64,000 nucleotides of DNA. Origin: JAPLDB01 sp038230515 (GTDB lineage: Bacteria; Bacteroidota; Bacteroidia; AKYH767-A; 2013-40CM-41-45). Below, piece after piece: positions 46,196 through 55,096 of this stretch (within the stretch, counting starts at the first letter, position 1; each line of letters begins with the position of its first letter). The position numbers and the translations under genes were made by a program. Location of the stretch: NCBI GenBank assembly GCA_038230515.1, contig JBBRND010000015.1, positions 34,294 through 98,293 on the forward strand, written 5' to 3'. The notes beneath the pieces were generated by a model. It was not told the DNA's origin, ran no database searches, and saw only the letters and a program-made list of their open reading frames with translations.

Positions 46196-47107
46196 ATGAA
46201 AGGGCTTGTAATCAAATCTACGGGAAGTCAGTACCTGGTTCGTACTGATACCGGCAAAGTATTGCTCTCGGGCATCCGCGGCAACCTGCGTCTGAAAGGG
46301 TTTGAAGCAACCAATCCCGTTTCAGTTGGCGATTATGTGGAAGTGGAAGAGTCAGATGGAATGGGAATGATCACTCAGCTTCATGACCGGAAAAACTACA
46401 TCATCCGGAAGTCAGTCAATCTTTCTAAACAGATTCAGGTAATCGCAGCAAACCTCGATCGTGCATTTGTGGTGGCAACTCCTGTTTCTCCTCGAACATC
46501 TCTCGGCTTTATTGACCGTTTTCTCTCTACTGCCCAAGCATACAGCATTCCCGCAGGAATTGTTTTTAATAAAAGTGATTTGTACGATGAGACAGTTTTA
46601 AGTTACATAGAAGAATTAAAATCACTTTACACTTCCATCGGCTATTTTGTTTTTGTTGTTTCATCGTTCAGCGAAAATTCTCTTTCGGAAATGAAGGAGG
46701 AATTGAAAGACAAAGTGAGTTTGTTCAGCGGACATTCAGGAGTTGGCAAGTCAACATTGATCAATACACTCGTTCCTGGAGCACATCTTAAAACGGCAGA
46801 AATATCCTCTTACAATAAAGGCACACACACCACTACTTTTGCAGAGATGCATCAACTTCCGTTTGGAGGATTCATTATTGATACGCCCGGCATCCGCGAG
46901 TTCGGTACGATTGATTTCGACAAGTATGAAGTGTCGCACTTCTTTCCCGAAATTTTTAAAACGGCAAGAAGTTGCAAGTTCAACAACTGCCTTCACTTCA
47001 ACGAAACCAATTGCGCAGTAATTAATGCAGTTAAAGAATCTAAAATTGCCTTATCAAGATATGAAAGTTATTTAAGCATAATGACCAATCAAGACGTGTT
47101 TAAATGA
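46196..47107 (+). CDS. rsgA: Ribosome biogenesis GTPase RsgA
   Basis: 303 residues from the ATG at 46196; an upstream in-frame start gives an untypical N-terminus. Circularly permuted GTPase: OB-fold first, then G4 FNKSD, G1 GHSGVGKSTLIN, G3 DTPGIREFG. The zinc finger has C-x4-C-x-H-x5-C (CKFNNCLHFNETNC). RsgA matures the 30S subunit. It overlaps dtd by 4 bp. Confidence 0.96.
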   Translation: MKGLVIKSTGSQYLVRTDTGKVLLSGIRGNLRLKGFEATNPVSVGDYVEVEESDGMGMITQLHDRKNYIIRKSVNLSKQIQVIAANLDRAFVVATPVSPRTSLGFIDRFLSTAQAYSIPAGIVFNKSDLYDETVLSYIEELKSLYTSIGYFVFVVSSFSENSLSEMKEELKDKVSLFSGHSGVGKSTLINTLVPGAHLKTAEISSYNKGTHTTTFAEMHQLPFGGFIIDTPGIREFGTIDFDKYEVSHFFPEIFKTARSCKFNNCLHFNETNCAVINAVKESKIALSRYESYLSIMTNQDVFK

Positions 47108-47556
47108 GAGTTGTAATTCAAAGAGTGACGGAAGCATTTGTAAAAATTTCGGGAGAAATAAAATCCTCTATCCCAAGAGGATTGCTTATGTTCCTTGGCG
47201 TTGAAGAAGCGGACAACGAAGAAGACATTGAATGGCTATGCGGAAAAATATCGCGACTGAGAATTTTTGATGATCAAGAAGGCGTGATGAATTTATCTGT
47301 TGTTGAAGTGGGAGGAGATATTTTATTGATCAGTCAATTTACGCTTCATGCAAGTACAAAAAAAGGAAATCGTCCGAGTTACATTAAAGCTGCAAAGCCG
47401 GAGTTTGCAATTCCGTTTTATGAAAAATTTATTTTGAAATTGGAAAAAGAGACAGGAAGAAAAATTTTCACTGGAGAGTTTGGTGCTGACATGAAAGTGT
47501 CACTTATAAATGACGGACCCGTGACGATAATTATTGATTCTAAAAATAAAGAGTGA
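47104..47556 (+). CDS. dtd: D-aminoacyl-tRNA deacylase
   Basis: 150 residues, the family length. The substrate-binding SQFTLHASTKKGNRPSY and the C-terminal GPVT motif (NDGPVTIIID) are conserved. Dtd hydrolyses the bond between a D-amino acid (or glycine) and tRNA, recycling mischarged tRNA. It sits between rsgA and the MazG-like gene, with overlaps on both sides. Confidence 0.96.
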   Translation: MRVVIQRVTEAFVKISGEIKSSIPRGLLMFLGVEEADNEEDIEWLCGKISRLRIFDDQEGVMNLSVVEVGGDILLISQFTLHASTKKGNRPSYIKAAKPEFAIPFYEKFILKLEKETGRKIFTGEFGADMKVSLINDGPVTIIIDSKNKE

Positions 47557-47879
47557 TGACCATACAACAAGCTCAAAAGAAAATTGATATGTGGATTAAA
47601 ACGCATGGAGTACGTTACTTCAGCGAACTCACTAATCTTGCAATGCTGATTGAAGAAGTGGGGGAAGTAGCGCGGCTGATGTCGCGAACGTATGGCGATC
47701 AGTCGTTCAGGAAATCAGATATTGATAAAAAACTGGCTGATGAACTGGCTGATGTGCTGTTCGTTCTCATTTGCATCGCCAACCAAACCGGAGTTGACTT
47801 AACCGATGCGCTTGAAAAAAATCTGCAGAAGAAAACGAAGAGAGATAGTAAGCGGCACCATCGGAATAAAAAACTATAA
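47556..47879 (+). CDS. MazG-like nucleotide pyrophosphohydrolase
   Basis: 107 residues from the ATG at 47556 (GTG at 47553 is an alternative). All-alpha NTP-PPase fold with the metal-binding EEVGEVAR and DELADVLFVLICIANQ motifs. Family members hydrolyse non-standard or excess NTPs to NMP and pyrophosphate. The C-terminus is very basic (KRDSKRHHRNKKL). Third gene of the rsgA-dtd unit. Confidence 0.88.
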   Translation: MTIQQAQKKIDMWIKTHGVRYFSELTNLAMLIEEVGEVARLMSRTYGDQSFRKSDIDKKLADELADVLFVLICIANQTGVDLTDALEKNLQKKTKRDSKRHHRNKKL

Positions 47880-47906
47880 AAGATTTTCTCTCTACCTTCG
47901 CACATA

Positions 47907-48659
47907 ATGAAATCAAGAATTTTTCTTTTTCTTTTTCTTTTTTCTACACTTCACTCTTATTCGCAAAAGAGTGTTCGCGATTCATCCATTTCTTTTGTCA
48001 TGCTTGGGGCATCATTTCAATACCAGATTCCCGGTGGCGACATGGCTGATCGTTTCGGAAACAATTACAACGCAGGCGGATTTTTAAATTACAAGTTTGC
48101 AAGCAACTGGGTCATCGAACTTGACGGAGGGTTTTTATTTGCAGAAAACGTAAGAGAAGACAATATTCTTGACGGACTGAAAACAAAGGATGGCGAGCTT
48201 ATCGGTGAAAGCGGAGAGTATGCATCCGTGCGCATGCAGGAGAGGGGCTATATGTTTTCGTTGAAAGGCGGAAAAATATTTCAGCTCTTCGGCCCCAATA
48301 AAAACTCAGGACTGATGTGTACACTCGGTGCCGGATTTCTTGAACACAAAATTCGCATTGATGTGGATAAGGATGATGTGCCTGAACTTAGCGGAGATTA
48401 TTTAAAAGGATACGATCGCCTCACAAACGGTCTTGCGCTGACAGAGTTTATCGGCTACATGCACTGCGGAAATAACCGGTTGATCAATTTCATTTTCGGA
48501 TTTGAACTCACACAGGCATTCACTCAAAACAGGCGCGACTTCAATTTTGATCAGATGAAAAAAGATGATAATAAGCGCCTCGATCTTCTTTATGGCATCA
48601 AGCTCGGTTGGTTTTTCCCACTCTATCGCCATGCGGCCACTTCATATTACTACAATTGA
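47907..48659 (+). CDS. Putative outer-membrane beta-barrel protein
   Basis: 250 residues. Signal peptide (MKSRIFLFLFLFSTLHSYSQ). The mature protein alternates hydrophobic strands with aromatic ends (GGFLNYKFASNWVIELDGGFLFAE, KLGWFFPLYR) and ends in Tyr/Asn, as expected of a small barrel. No specific family recognised. A TACCTTCG box lies just upstream of its ATG. It precedes waaA by 15 bp and may share its transcript. Confidence 0.75.
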   Translation: MKSRIFLFLFLFSTLHSYSQKSVRDSSISFVMLGASFQYQIPGGDMADRFGNNYNAGGFLNYKFASNWVIELDGGFLFAENVREDNILDGLKTKDGELIGESGEYASVRMQERGYMFSLKGGKIFQLFGPNKNSGLMCTLGAGFLEHKIRIDVDKDDVPELSGDYLKGYDRLTNGLALTEFIGYMHCGNNRLINFIFGFELTQAFTQNRRDFNFDQMKKDDNKRLDLLYGIKLGWFFPLYRHAATSYYYN

Positions 48660-48674
48660 AATAGTTTCTTGAAA

Positions 48675-49907
48675 ATGATTTTCATTTACAACCTTGCCAT
48701 ACAAATGTATGCTTTTGGAATCAGGGTGGCGGCAGCTTTGGGAAACCCCAAAGCAAAGTTGTGGGTTGAGGGAAGAAAAAATTGGAGATCAAAAATTCCT
48801 GAATCATTAAAGCCGGACGAATCAAGAGTGTGGTTTCATTGCTCGTCCCTTGGAGAATTTGAACAGGGGAGACCGGTTATTGAAGAATTTAAAATGAGAA
48901 ATGAGAAATTAAAAATTGTTTTGACTTTCTTTTCTCCTTCAGGTTTTGAGATCAGAAAAAATTATTCCGGAGCTGATTACGTTTTTTATTTACCTGCCGA
49001 TACAAAAGCAAACTCGAAAGATTTTATCGAACTTATCAAACCCGAAAAAGTTTTTTTCACGAAGTACGAATACTGGCATCATTATTTTCATCAGCTGAAG
49101 AAAAAAAATATTCCGCTCTACATGGTCTCAGCCGTCTTCCGGCCCGATGATCGTTTTTTCAAATCGTACGGTAGTTTTTTCAGAAACATATTACAGTGCG
49201 TCTCTCATTTTTTTGTTCAGAATGAAGAATCAAAATCACTGCTCATGAAAATAGGATTCAATAATTCATCTGTGGCAGGAGACACGCGCTTCGATCGAGT
49301 TGTTGAGGTATCGAGAAACGCAAAAGAAATTCCTGTTGCTGAAAAATTTTCAAGAGGAAAAATTGTGTTAGTGGCAGGAAGTACATGGAGCGAAGATGAA
49401 AAAATTCTTGCCGACACGATCAAGTCTTTTTCATGCGAATGGAAACTTATCATTGCTCCGCACGAGATCAATAAATCAAGAATTTCAGAAGTGATTCACA
49501 CGTTTTTGAATTTTAACTTGATTCAATTTTCTAAAGCTTCGAACGAAGAGTTGAGTTCTTACGATGTATTATTGATTGACAACATCGGCATGTTGTCTTC
49601 CCTTTACTGTTATGGGCAGTATGCTTACGTGGGCGGAGGATTCGGAAAAGGAATTCACAACACATTAGAAGCGGCTGTGTTTGGAATCCCTGTCTTCTTT
49701 GGACCTAGCTTTGAAAAATTTAATGAAGCGAAGGAATTGATAAATTGTGGTGGAGGTTTTTTAATTTCATCGGGAGAAAAATTGAAAAACGAACTGCGAA
49801 AGTTTTTTGAAAATTCGAGTTATAAAATCAAAGCAGGAGCCGCAGCAAAGAATTATGTTACTGCGAATGCAGGAGCCACCGAAATAATTTTGAATTACGT
49901 AAAATAA
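48675..49907 (+). CDS. waaA: Kdo transferase (lipid A)
   Basis: 410 residues from the ATG at 48675 (a TTG at 48669 is possible). An N-terminal membrane anchor and GT-B fold: WFHCSSLGEFEQGRPVIE, the VAGSTWSEDEKIL loop and GGGFGKGIHNTLEAAVFGIPVFFGP are the conserved WaaA segments. It transfers Kdo from CMP-Kdo to lipid IVA at the cytoplasmic face of the inner membrane. It is the last core gene before the integrated element. Confidence 0.94.
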   Translation: MIFIYNLAIQMYAFGIRVAAALGNPKAKLWVEGRKNWRSKIPESLKPDESRVWFHCSSLGEFEQGRPVIEEFKMRNEKLKIVLTFFSPSGFEIRKNYSGADYVFYLPADTKANSKDFIELIKPEKVFFTKYEYWHHYFHQLKKKNIPLYMVSAVFRPDDRFFKSYGSFFRNILQCVSHFFVQNEESKSLLMKIGFNNSSVAGDTRFDRVVEVSRNAKEIPVAEKFSRGKIVLVAGSTWSEDEKILADTIKSFSCEWKLIIAPHEINKSRISEVIHTFLNFNLIQFSKASNEELSSYDVLLIDNIGMLSSLYCYGQYAYVGGGFGKGIHNTLEAAVFGIPVFFGPSFEKFNEAKELINCGGGFLISSGEKLKNELRKFFENSSYKIKAGAAAKNYVTANAGATEIILNYVK

Positions 49908-49908
49908 A

Positions 49909-49934
49909 AAATGCGACTCTCTCAAATCGCATTT
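49909..49934. terminator. Hairpin after waaA and after the tRNA-Leu fragment
   Basis: AAATGCGA (49909-49916) pairs perfectly with TCGCATTT (49927-49934) around a 10-base loop. On the minus strand it ends in a T-rich run and is the old tRNA-Leu terminator; on the plus strand it lies directly after the waaA stop. Confidence 0.7.
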
Positions 49935-49935
49935 G

Positions 49936-49992
49936 TACCCGGGACGGGAATTGAACCCGTACGGCCTCGCGGCCACAGGATTTTAAGTCCTG
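49936..49992 (-). other. tRNA-Leu(TAA) 3' fragment; attachment site of an integrated element
   Basis: On the minus strand this 57-bp piece begins at the anticodon stem (CAGGA, loop CTTAAAA, TCCTG, anticodon TAA), goes on through a long variable arm and the T-arm (ACGGG TTCAATT CCCGT) and ends with the acceptor half CCCGGGT plus discriminator A. The acceptor and D-arm that should precede the anticodon stem are missing; unrelated sequence stands there. A 3' tRNA remnant next to mobility genes is the known trace of site-specific integration into a tRNA gene, the intact copy being restored at the far end. No intact copy is present in this window. Confidence 0.85.
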
Positions 49993-50224
49993 AATACAAC
50001 ACCGAAATCTTCGTTTTTAAGGGATTTGCCCCTGCAAAAGGGTGCAAAATGGTGCAAAACCGCACCTTAATTCCGCACTTCACCGCACTCCGGATTTGAA
50101 GCGAAAAGTTGCACTGATAATGCAACACCTTGTCAGGCTTTGCCGCCTGAAATTTCAAGGGCTTTGGTAACTACTGAAGCGACCTATTCAAAATTATTAT
50201 TTCAAATTATTAAATCTTATAAAA
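49993..50224. other. End of integrated element, with possible recombinase sites
   Basis: Non-coding. TGCAAAA occurs three times in phase at 50033-50039, 50043-50049 and 50053-50059, exactly 10 bp apart, like arm-type sites of a tyrosine recombinase. A further inverted pair GTTGCA/TGCAAC lies at 50108-50126. No integrase gene is beside it. Confidence 0.55.
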
Positions 50225-51307
50225 ATGAGACATCGAGCAATCGTTATTGCTTCGGGGCGGCAGGATGCTGTCCTTGAAGAAAAAATAAACAACACCAGTG
50301 CAATCCTAAAAGAAATGGCACGAAGGAAGGCAAAGCATTTTGCCGCGCGAAATCAACCCGCTCCGATAGGGGACGTGCTTTCGCATTACACCGATGAATT
50401 TAAAGCAGGGTGTGAACAGCGCTATGCAGAAGTCTGCCTGCTTCTGTTACCTGCTTCAAACTTTCCTGATGCTAAAATAGACCATGATCATTTCAAGGAA
50501 AAAGAGAATGCATTAAATCAGCAAATCAAAACGAAAGAAAATGAAAACCTCAACGACCACCATGAGTTGAGTGAATTTGATCCGAAAGGATTTTCAAACA
50601 GGATTACAATAGCAGGCATCCTGACCTTTATTATTCTCCTTGGAGAAATTTTATTCAATGCAAAAGCATTTCAGGTGACGGGAGAAAACTTCCTGTTTGC
50701 ATTGGTTATCTCCATCTCTACCTCAGTGGGAGTTTTTCTCTTTGCTCACATGGCTCCGTTCCTGTACAAAGAAGCAAAGACCGTAATTAAACGAAGAGTT
50801 ATTATTTTCTCTTCGCTCGCACTTGCACTTGTATTATTCACTGCACTTGCAATTTTCAGATCAACCTATCTGGAGACTAACAATGTACACATCAAGCCCA
50901 TCTACTTTGTAGTTATCAACCTGTTCTTCTTCATCGTCTCTGCGCTGCTCTCCTACTTTGTGTTACCTGCATGGCATGAGCTAAAGGAACATTCAATTCA
51001 TTTGAAACAACACAAGAAAGTTCTTGTGCGGGAAAAGGAAATCAAGCAACTCAAGGATGCAAAGGAAGAACTGCAAAGCAATCATGTGCTGTTGACCAAA
51101 CATCGTGTACGTAGTGTGTACACCGCCAACTACGTTGCTGAACGTTTTCGGAAATTATACTGGGAGTGTCTTGCAATTTTCAAAAGCACCAATCTGGCGT
51201 GCCGTGAAGACAGGGAAACCCCTGATTGCTTTTCCCAAAATCTGCCTGAACCGGACATCACAGAAACAACTATTCATCAATTAAATTCTAATAAAAAATC
51301 ATCATGA
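50225..51307 (+). CDS. Element-encoded multi-pass membrane protein
   Basis: 360 residues, unrecognised. Residues 1-130 are soluble and charged. Four hydrophobic helices follow at about 135-155, 158-180, 192-212 and 228-248, then a charged coiled-coil segment (255-310) and a tail. The layout (cytosolic N-part, membrane block, coiled coil) fits a structural or entry-exclusion protein of a transfer module, but that is only context. Its stop overlaps the next start (ATGA at 51304-51307). Confidence 0.75.
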   Translation: MRHRAIVIASGRQDAVLEEKINNTSAILKEMARRKAKHFAARNQPAPIGDVLSHYTDEFKAGCEQRYAEVCLLLLPASNFPDAKIDHDHFKEKENALNQQIKTKENENLNDHHELSEFDPKGFSNRITIAGILTFIILLGEILFNAKAFQVTGENFLFALVISISTSVGVFLFAHMAPFLYKEAKTVIKRRVIIFSSLALALVLFTALAIFRSTYLETNNVHIKPIYFVVINLFFFIVSALLSYFVLPAWHELKEHSIHLKQHKKVLVREKEIKQLKDAKEELQSNHVLLTKHRVRSVYTANYVAERFRKLYWECLAIFKSTNLACREDRETPDCFSQNLPEPDITETTIHQLNSNKKSS

Positions 51308-52020
51308 AAGGTCTTCTCCTTATGGTTCTTGTACTCGGCATATTCATCCTTGTCGAATGGTACTTCTACAACCAACCAACCACCACTGAAATCAGTGTCC
51401 TTCGGGATGAAACCGACAAGCAGCTTGCTGAACCGTCTGCGGACGCCATATTCAAGCGATACGGCCTTTTTGATAATGGCGAATGGCGGGGAGGGCATTT
51501 CCGCTACTCCAGTATCACCGATGTAAGTTTCAACAAAACAGTTGAAGCAACTGTTATTCCTGAAAATTTCTGGATGATGAATATCATCGAGCGGGGGAGG
51601 GACGTGGAGCGTTTCAGAAACATTATTTTCCAAACGATCACAGCATCCAAACAGGAAGCGCAAACGAAAAGCCATTCTTCTGTTTACATCCCGATTGCCA
51701 AAGAACTGAACCGGCTGAGTCAAAGCAAGGCAGACACAAAAGTTCTTGTTGTGTACAGCGACCTCATGGAGAATGAAGCAACCCTGTCTTTCTACAACCC
51801 GAAAGAATTTGAACTGCTTATTTCAAATCCTGATTCAGTGAGAAAGATTTTTGAAGGATGGCAGCCACTGAATTCCCTTTCAGGAATAGAAGTACACCTG
51901 ATCTACCAGCCCGCTGATCCAAAAGCAGACAGTGAGTTCAGAACCGTCTCTGAATTCTACGGAAAGATTCTGGAAAGCAAAGGAGCCAAGGTGATGATCG
52001 AAGCAGCTTTGGAAAACTAA
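51304..52020 (+). CDS. Element-encoded membrane-anchored protein, possibly vWA-like
   Basis: 238 residues. One N-terminal anchor helix (LLLMVLVLGIFILVEWYFY), then a soluble domain. The stretch SSVYIPIAKELNRLSQ followed by TKVLVVYSDLMENEATLSF resembles the core of a von Willebrand A-like fold (strand ending in a D, then a helix), but the metal-site DxSxS is not evident. It is translationally coupled to the gene before it and followed by a 46-residue peptide gene. Confidence 0.75.
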   Translation: MKGLLLMVLVLGIFILVEWYFYNQPTTTEISVLRDETDKQLAEPSADAIFKRYGLFDNGEWRGGHFRYSSITDVSFNKTVEATVIPENFWMMNIIERGRDVERFRNIIFQTITASKQEAQTKSHSSVYIPIAKELNRLSQSKADTKVLVVYSDLMENEATLSFYNPKEFELLISNPDSVRKIFEGWQPLNSLSGIEVHLIYQPADPKADSEFRTVSEFYGKILESKGAKVMIEAALEN

Positions 52021-52033
52021 AAACCGAACAGGA

Positions 52034-52174
52034 ATGAAAAAGATTCTCCGCACGCTCTTCGGTATTCTCCTCAGAATTACTCATACGATTATCTGGGGAG
52101 CCCTAAGGCTTGCGGAAATCTTTTTCGCCCAACTCGGTAAGTGGCTAAAAGATTACATCCAGCGCATTCGATAA
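52034..52174 (+). CDS. Small element peptide, 46 residues
   Basis: ATG at 52034, 14 bp after the previous stop, preceded by AGGA at the right distance. The peptide starts MKKILRTLFGILLRITHTII, continues with an amphipathic region and ends in basic residues (KDYIQRIR). One likely membrane helix. Its position in a tightly packed operon and the ribosome-binding-like sequence support it as real; too short for length-based gene finding. Confidence 0.5.
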   Translation: MKKILRTLFGILLRITHTIIWGALRLAEIFFAQLGKWLKDYIQRIR

Positions 52175-52204
52175 TTGAAAAAAAACAAATAAAAAAAATG
52201 AGAC

Positions 52205-53137
52205 ATGCCGTATCCTGAAACGTCCCTCCGTAGTCTGCTCCAAAGATTTGTAGCAGACTACGTATTGGTCTTTCGCAAGAATCCTTCTGATTCAGATCAC
52301 ATCCTGGTGAACAGTGTACATTCCGATGGACAAAGCGAACAGATCGGGAATATCTATTTGGAAAATAACGGAAGCGAAACACTGTACTACAGCACAGGCA
52401 AAGACGGTGACGAACTCTTTCCTGCATCAGCAGATTTTAATTCTGTGGAAGTCCGGTTTGAAAGGTATGCAAAGCTGCTAATGACGGAACGTGAATTCAA
52501 AAACGTAAATGAACAATCAGAAAAAAATAATTTAACTAATACTAATTTAAATCAAATGAAAAATTCAAATCAAAATCAAGCAAAAGAAAAAAAAGAAAAC
52601 CAACTTATTTTCGTGGAGTATCAGAAACCCACCAAGGATGGCCACCTGATTACAGCCACTGATTCCTACCACAATTCAATCGGAAAAATTCACCGCAGTT
52701 ACAATGAAGCATCCAAAAAGTACGAGTATGTCGCGTATGACCATGCAGGGAAAGCGATTTCCGAAAAGAACGAGAAACTCTGGGAAGTGAAAAACCTTTT
52801 TGCCAAAAACAGCAAACAGCTTTTGGAAGATGCACACCAGAGACGGATTGAGAGCAAGCAAAATGCAAAGATGATTGCTGATGAAAAAGAAAAACCTGTT
52901 CAGCAACTAAAGAAGGAAGATGAGCCAAAAAAGGAACTAGAAAATCCGAAGCAAGACAAGACGGAAAAAGAACAGCAAGCTGTCGCTGCACCAAAAGAGG
53001 CAGATGAGCGGATCAAAGAGGATGATGACACTCCTGACTTTGATGATGCTGAGGACGATTGGGAAGACAGGGAAACGGAGTTGCGCTCTATCCGCGAAGA
53101 TGAATCAGACAGGGAAGATCGCGGATTGGAACGATAA
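52205..53137 (+). CDS. Element-encoded hypothetical protein with acidic tail
   Basis: 310 residues, soluble. Residues 1-95 form a small alpha/beta domain (SLRSLLQRFVADYVLVFRKN); a Asn/Lys/Gln-rich linker at 100-130 leads to a second domain (FVEYQKPTKDGHLITATDSYHNSIGKIHR); the last 100 residues are highly charged (KEKPVQQLKKEDEPKKELEN) and strongly acidic at the end. Not recognised. It is just upstream of the coupling-protein gene, so a role in DNA transfer is possible. Confidence 0.75.
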   Translation: MPYPETSLRSLLQRFVADYVLVFRKNPSDSDHILVNSVHSDGQSEQIGNIYLENNGSETLYYSTGKDGDELFPASADFNSVEVRFERYAKLLMTEREFKNVNEQSEKNNLTNTNLNQMKNSNQNQAKEKKENQLIFVEYQKPTKDGHLITATDSYHNSIGKIHRSYNEASKKYEYVAYDHAGKAISEKNEKLWEVKNLFAKNSKQLLEDAHQRRIESKQNAKMIADEKEKPVQQLKKEDEPKKELENPKQDKTEKEQQAVAAPKEADERIKEDDDTPDFDDAEDDWEDRETELRSIREDESDREDRGLER

Positions 53138-53150
53138 GCAGTTTACAAGA

Positions 53151-54593
53151 ATGTCATTCATTGAACAAATCGTAAAACTTCTCATTGAGCTTATCACGGC
53201 TGCCTTCACCTTCCTCTTTGAATTCATTGAAGCGTTGGTAACAGGTGTTCCAAAAAAGAACAGGGAATACAAAGCAGAATTTGTTTCTGCCGGAACACTT
53301 TTATCGGGAAGGAGCCAGGGCTTCTGTTTGAACGGACGAAAGAATTTATCCGTCAAGAACTCGTACCAGAATGCGTTAATTATCGGGGGGACGGGTGTTG
53401 GTAAATCAAGCGTGGTGCTCATTCCATCGCTCTATACGATGGTTTCAAGCTTTATCGTTCATGATCCTTCTGGCGAGCTTTATACGAAGAGTGGGGGCTA
53501 TTTAAAAGCAAGGGGATACGAAGTGAAGCTACTCAACTTTGCCAACCCCGATGTTTCATCGGGGTACAATCCTCTTGAACGCGCAAAGTCCTCTTCTGAA
53601 ATTCAAAAGGTCGCATCGTTACTTGTCTCTAATTCCCTCGGAGTAGGCAAAGATCAGTTCTGGAATACACAGGCAACAGCACTCATTGCAATGCTCATTA
53701 CGATTCTCAAAGCGCAGGAGCAGCAATTCCAAAACCTGTTTAATGTCCGGCAGCTACTCAATCACCTTGGTGGCAATCCTGAAGCCGTGGATTCTCTTTT
53801 CAGCAAGCATGCCGATGAAACACTTTTTGCTGAATACAAATCGTTCGTGTCGTATGATGAGAAAGTAAGAAGTGGCATCGTTGCAACCTGTAAAGCCGCA
53901 CTGCAAATCTTCAGCGATGAATACGTGGCACGAGTTACTGCTTTTGACACCTTGAACTTTCAGGATTTCAGAAATAAAAGAGTGGCGCTGTTTATTCAGA
54001 ACTCCGTGGCTGACCAAAAGTATTATTCCGTCCTCACTTCGCTTTTCTTCGAACAGTTTTTTGCATTCCTGCTCGGCAGGTTTCCAAAAGAAAATGAGCA
54101 CGATATTTTCCTGCTCGTTGATGAAGCATCCTCACTCAATCTTCCAACGCTGCCGCTTGCAGTAGCGAATGTGAGAAAGCACCGTTCCGGCATCATGCTG
54201 CTTGTTCAGGATTTCGCGCAAATTGTACATCATTACGGAAGATATGACGCAGATGCAATCAAGTCAAACTGTTTTTGCAAAATGTATTTCACGGGCCAAT
54301 CGCATGAGACTACCAAGGAACTGGAAGCAACACTAGGTCGATACGAATACGATGATGAAAACGGAAAGAAGGTGATCCGTCCCCTGATGACCAATGATGA
54401 AATAAGAAAAATCGATTCAAATCGTGCGCTGCTAGTCTGCGGGAACTACCCTCCGATGATGGCTCGGCTGAAGCCGTACTATAAAAAATCGCTCTACAGA
54501 AATTACAGCACACTCCCCATTCATGAATCAAAAACTGAAATTCAGGAAGGAGCAATTCCGGTTTTGCCACTCAATTTTTCAAAAGAGAAATGA
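53151..54593 (+). CDS. VirD4/TraG-like coupling protein (T4CP)
   Basis: 480 residues from the ATG at 53151; an earlier in-frame start overlaps the upstream gene. Walker A IIGGTGVGKSS near residue 77, a GYNPLERAKSS segment, and Walker B IFLLVDEASSL near 323, followed by the TraG-like end (SHETTKELEATLGRYEYDDENG, RALLVCGNYPPMMARLKPYY). The N-terminus is one hydrophobic or amphipathic stretch (about 4-30) and not the usual two membrane helices. Coupling proteins bring the relaxase-DNA complex to a type IV secretion channel; no channel genes are present, so the element likely borrows one. Confidence 0.88.
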   Translation: MSFIEQIVKLLIELITAAFTFLFEFIEALVTGVPKKNREYKAEFVSAGTLLSGRSQGFCLNGRKNLSVKNSYQNALIIGGTGVGKSSVVLIPSLYTMVSSFIVHDPSGELYTKSGGYLKARGYEVKLLNFANPDVSSGYNPLERAKSSSEIQKVASLLVSNSLGVGKDQFWNTQATALIAMLITILKAQEQQFQNLFNVRQLLNHLGGNPEAVDSLFSKHADETLFAEYKSFVSYDEKVRSGIVATCKAALQIFSDEYVARVTAFDTLNFQDFRNKRVALFIQNSVADQKYYSVLTSLFFEQFFAFLLGRFPKENEHDIFLLVDEASSLNLPTLPLAVANVRKHRSGIMLLVQDFAQIVHHYGRYDADAIKSNCFCKMYFTGQSHETTKELEATLGRYEYDDENGKKVIRPLMTNDEIRKIDSNRALLVCGNYPPMMARLKPYYKKSLYRNYSTLPIHESKTEIQEGAIPVLPLNFSKEK

Positions 54594-55096
54594 GAAAGAA
54601 CCGCAACAGTCCGATGTGGGAATATCTCGAAGCTGCCGGAGTTCTTGAAAAGGGAACGGATGAAGAAATAAAAGCTGCAAAGCGGTTGTATCGCAAAAAG
54701 TATTTGTTGCGGTACAAACAACAGCAACGTGGTTCGAAGCCGGAATACACCGTAAACTTCTCAAAGGACAGTGGGGAATACGAGCGAATCATACTCGCAG
54801 CCAAACGGCACAAGATGCCTGTCACTACTTTTTTACGTTCGGCTGCGCTTGCCTACCTGAACAGAACCTACATCGTTCCTGATCCAATCCGAATCGCACG
54901 GTTGGAGCAATTGCTCTCTGATTGCCTCAATGAAATCAAGACCATAGCAAAAACAAAAGAACGGTTTTTCTGGGGACGCGAACAGAAAGTGGAAGAGATT
55001 GAAAAGAGGATTGTAAAACTTGAATCAGACATCAGTGAAGTCTTGAGAAACCCTCCGTTAGCTTTTCCTCATGATCATCAAAATCAAATCGCATAA
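54590..55096 (+). CDS. MobC-like relaxosome accessory protein
   Basis: 168 residues, basic. The middle part KPEYTVNFSKDSGEYERIILAAKRHKMPVTTFLRSAALAYL resembles the ribbon-helix-helix/MobC type that binds the transfer origin and helps the relaxase; a coiled coil (VEEIEKRIVKLESDISEVL) ends the chain. Its ATG overlaps the coupling-protein stop (ATGA) and its end overlaps the relaxase by 26 bp, as usual for mobC-mobA pairs. Confidence 0.7.
   Translation: MRKNRNSPMWEYLEAAGVLEKGTDEEIKAAKRLYRKKYLLRYKQQQRGSKPEYTVNFSKDSGEYERIILAAKRHKMPVTTFLRSAALAYLNRTYIVPDPIRIARLEQLLSDCLNEIKTIAKTKERFFWGREQKVEEIEKRIVKLESDISEVLRNPPLAFPHDHQNQIA

Noticed and set aside
49936..49992. A functional tRNA-Leu gene
   Set aside because: The acceptor and D-arm halves are absent, so it cannot fold as a tRNA; treated as an integration remnant.
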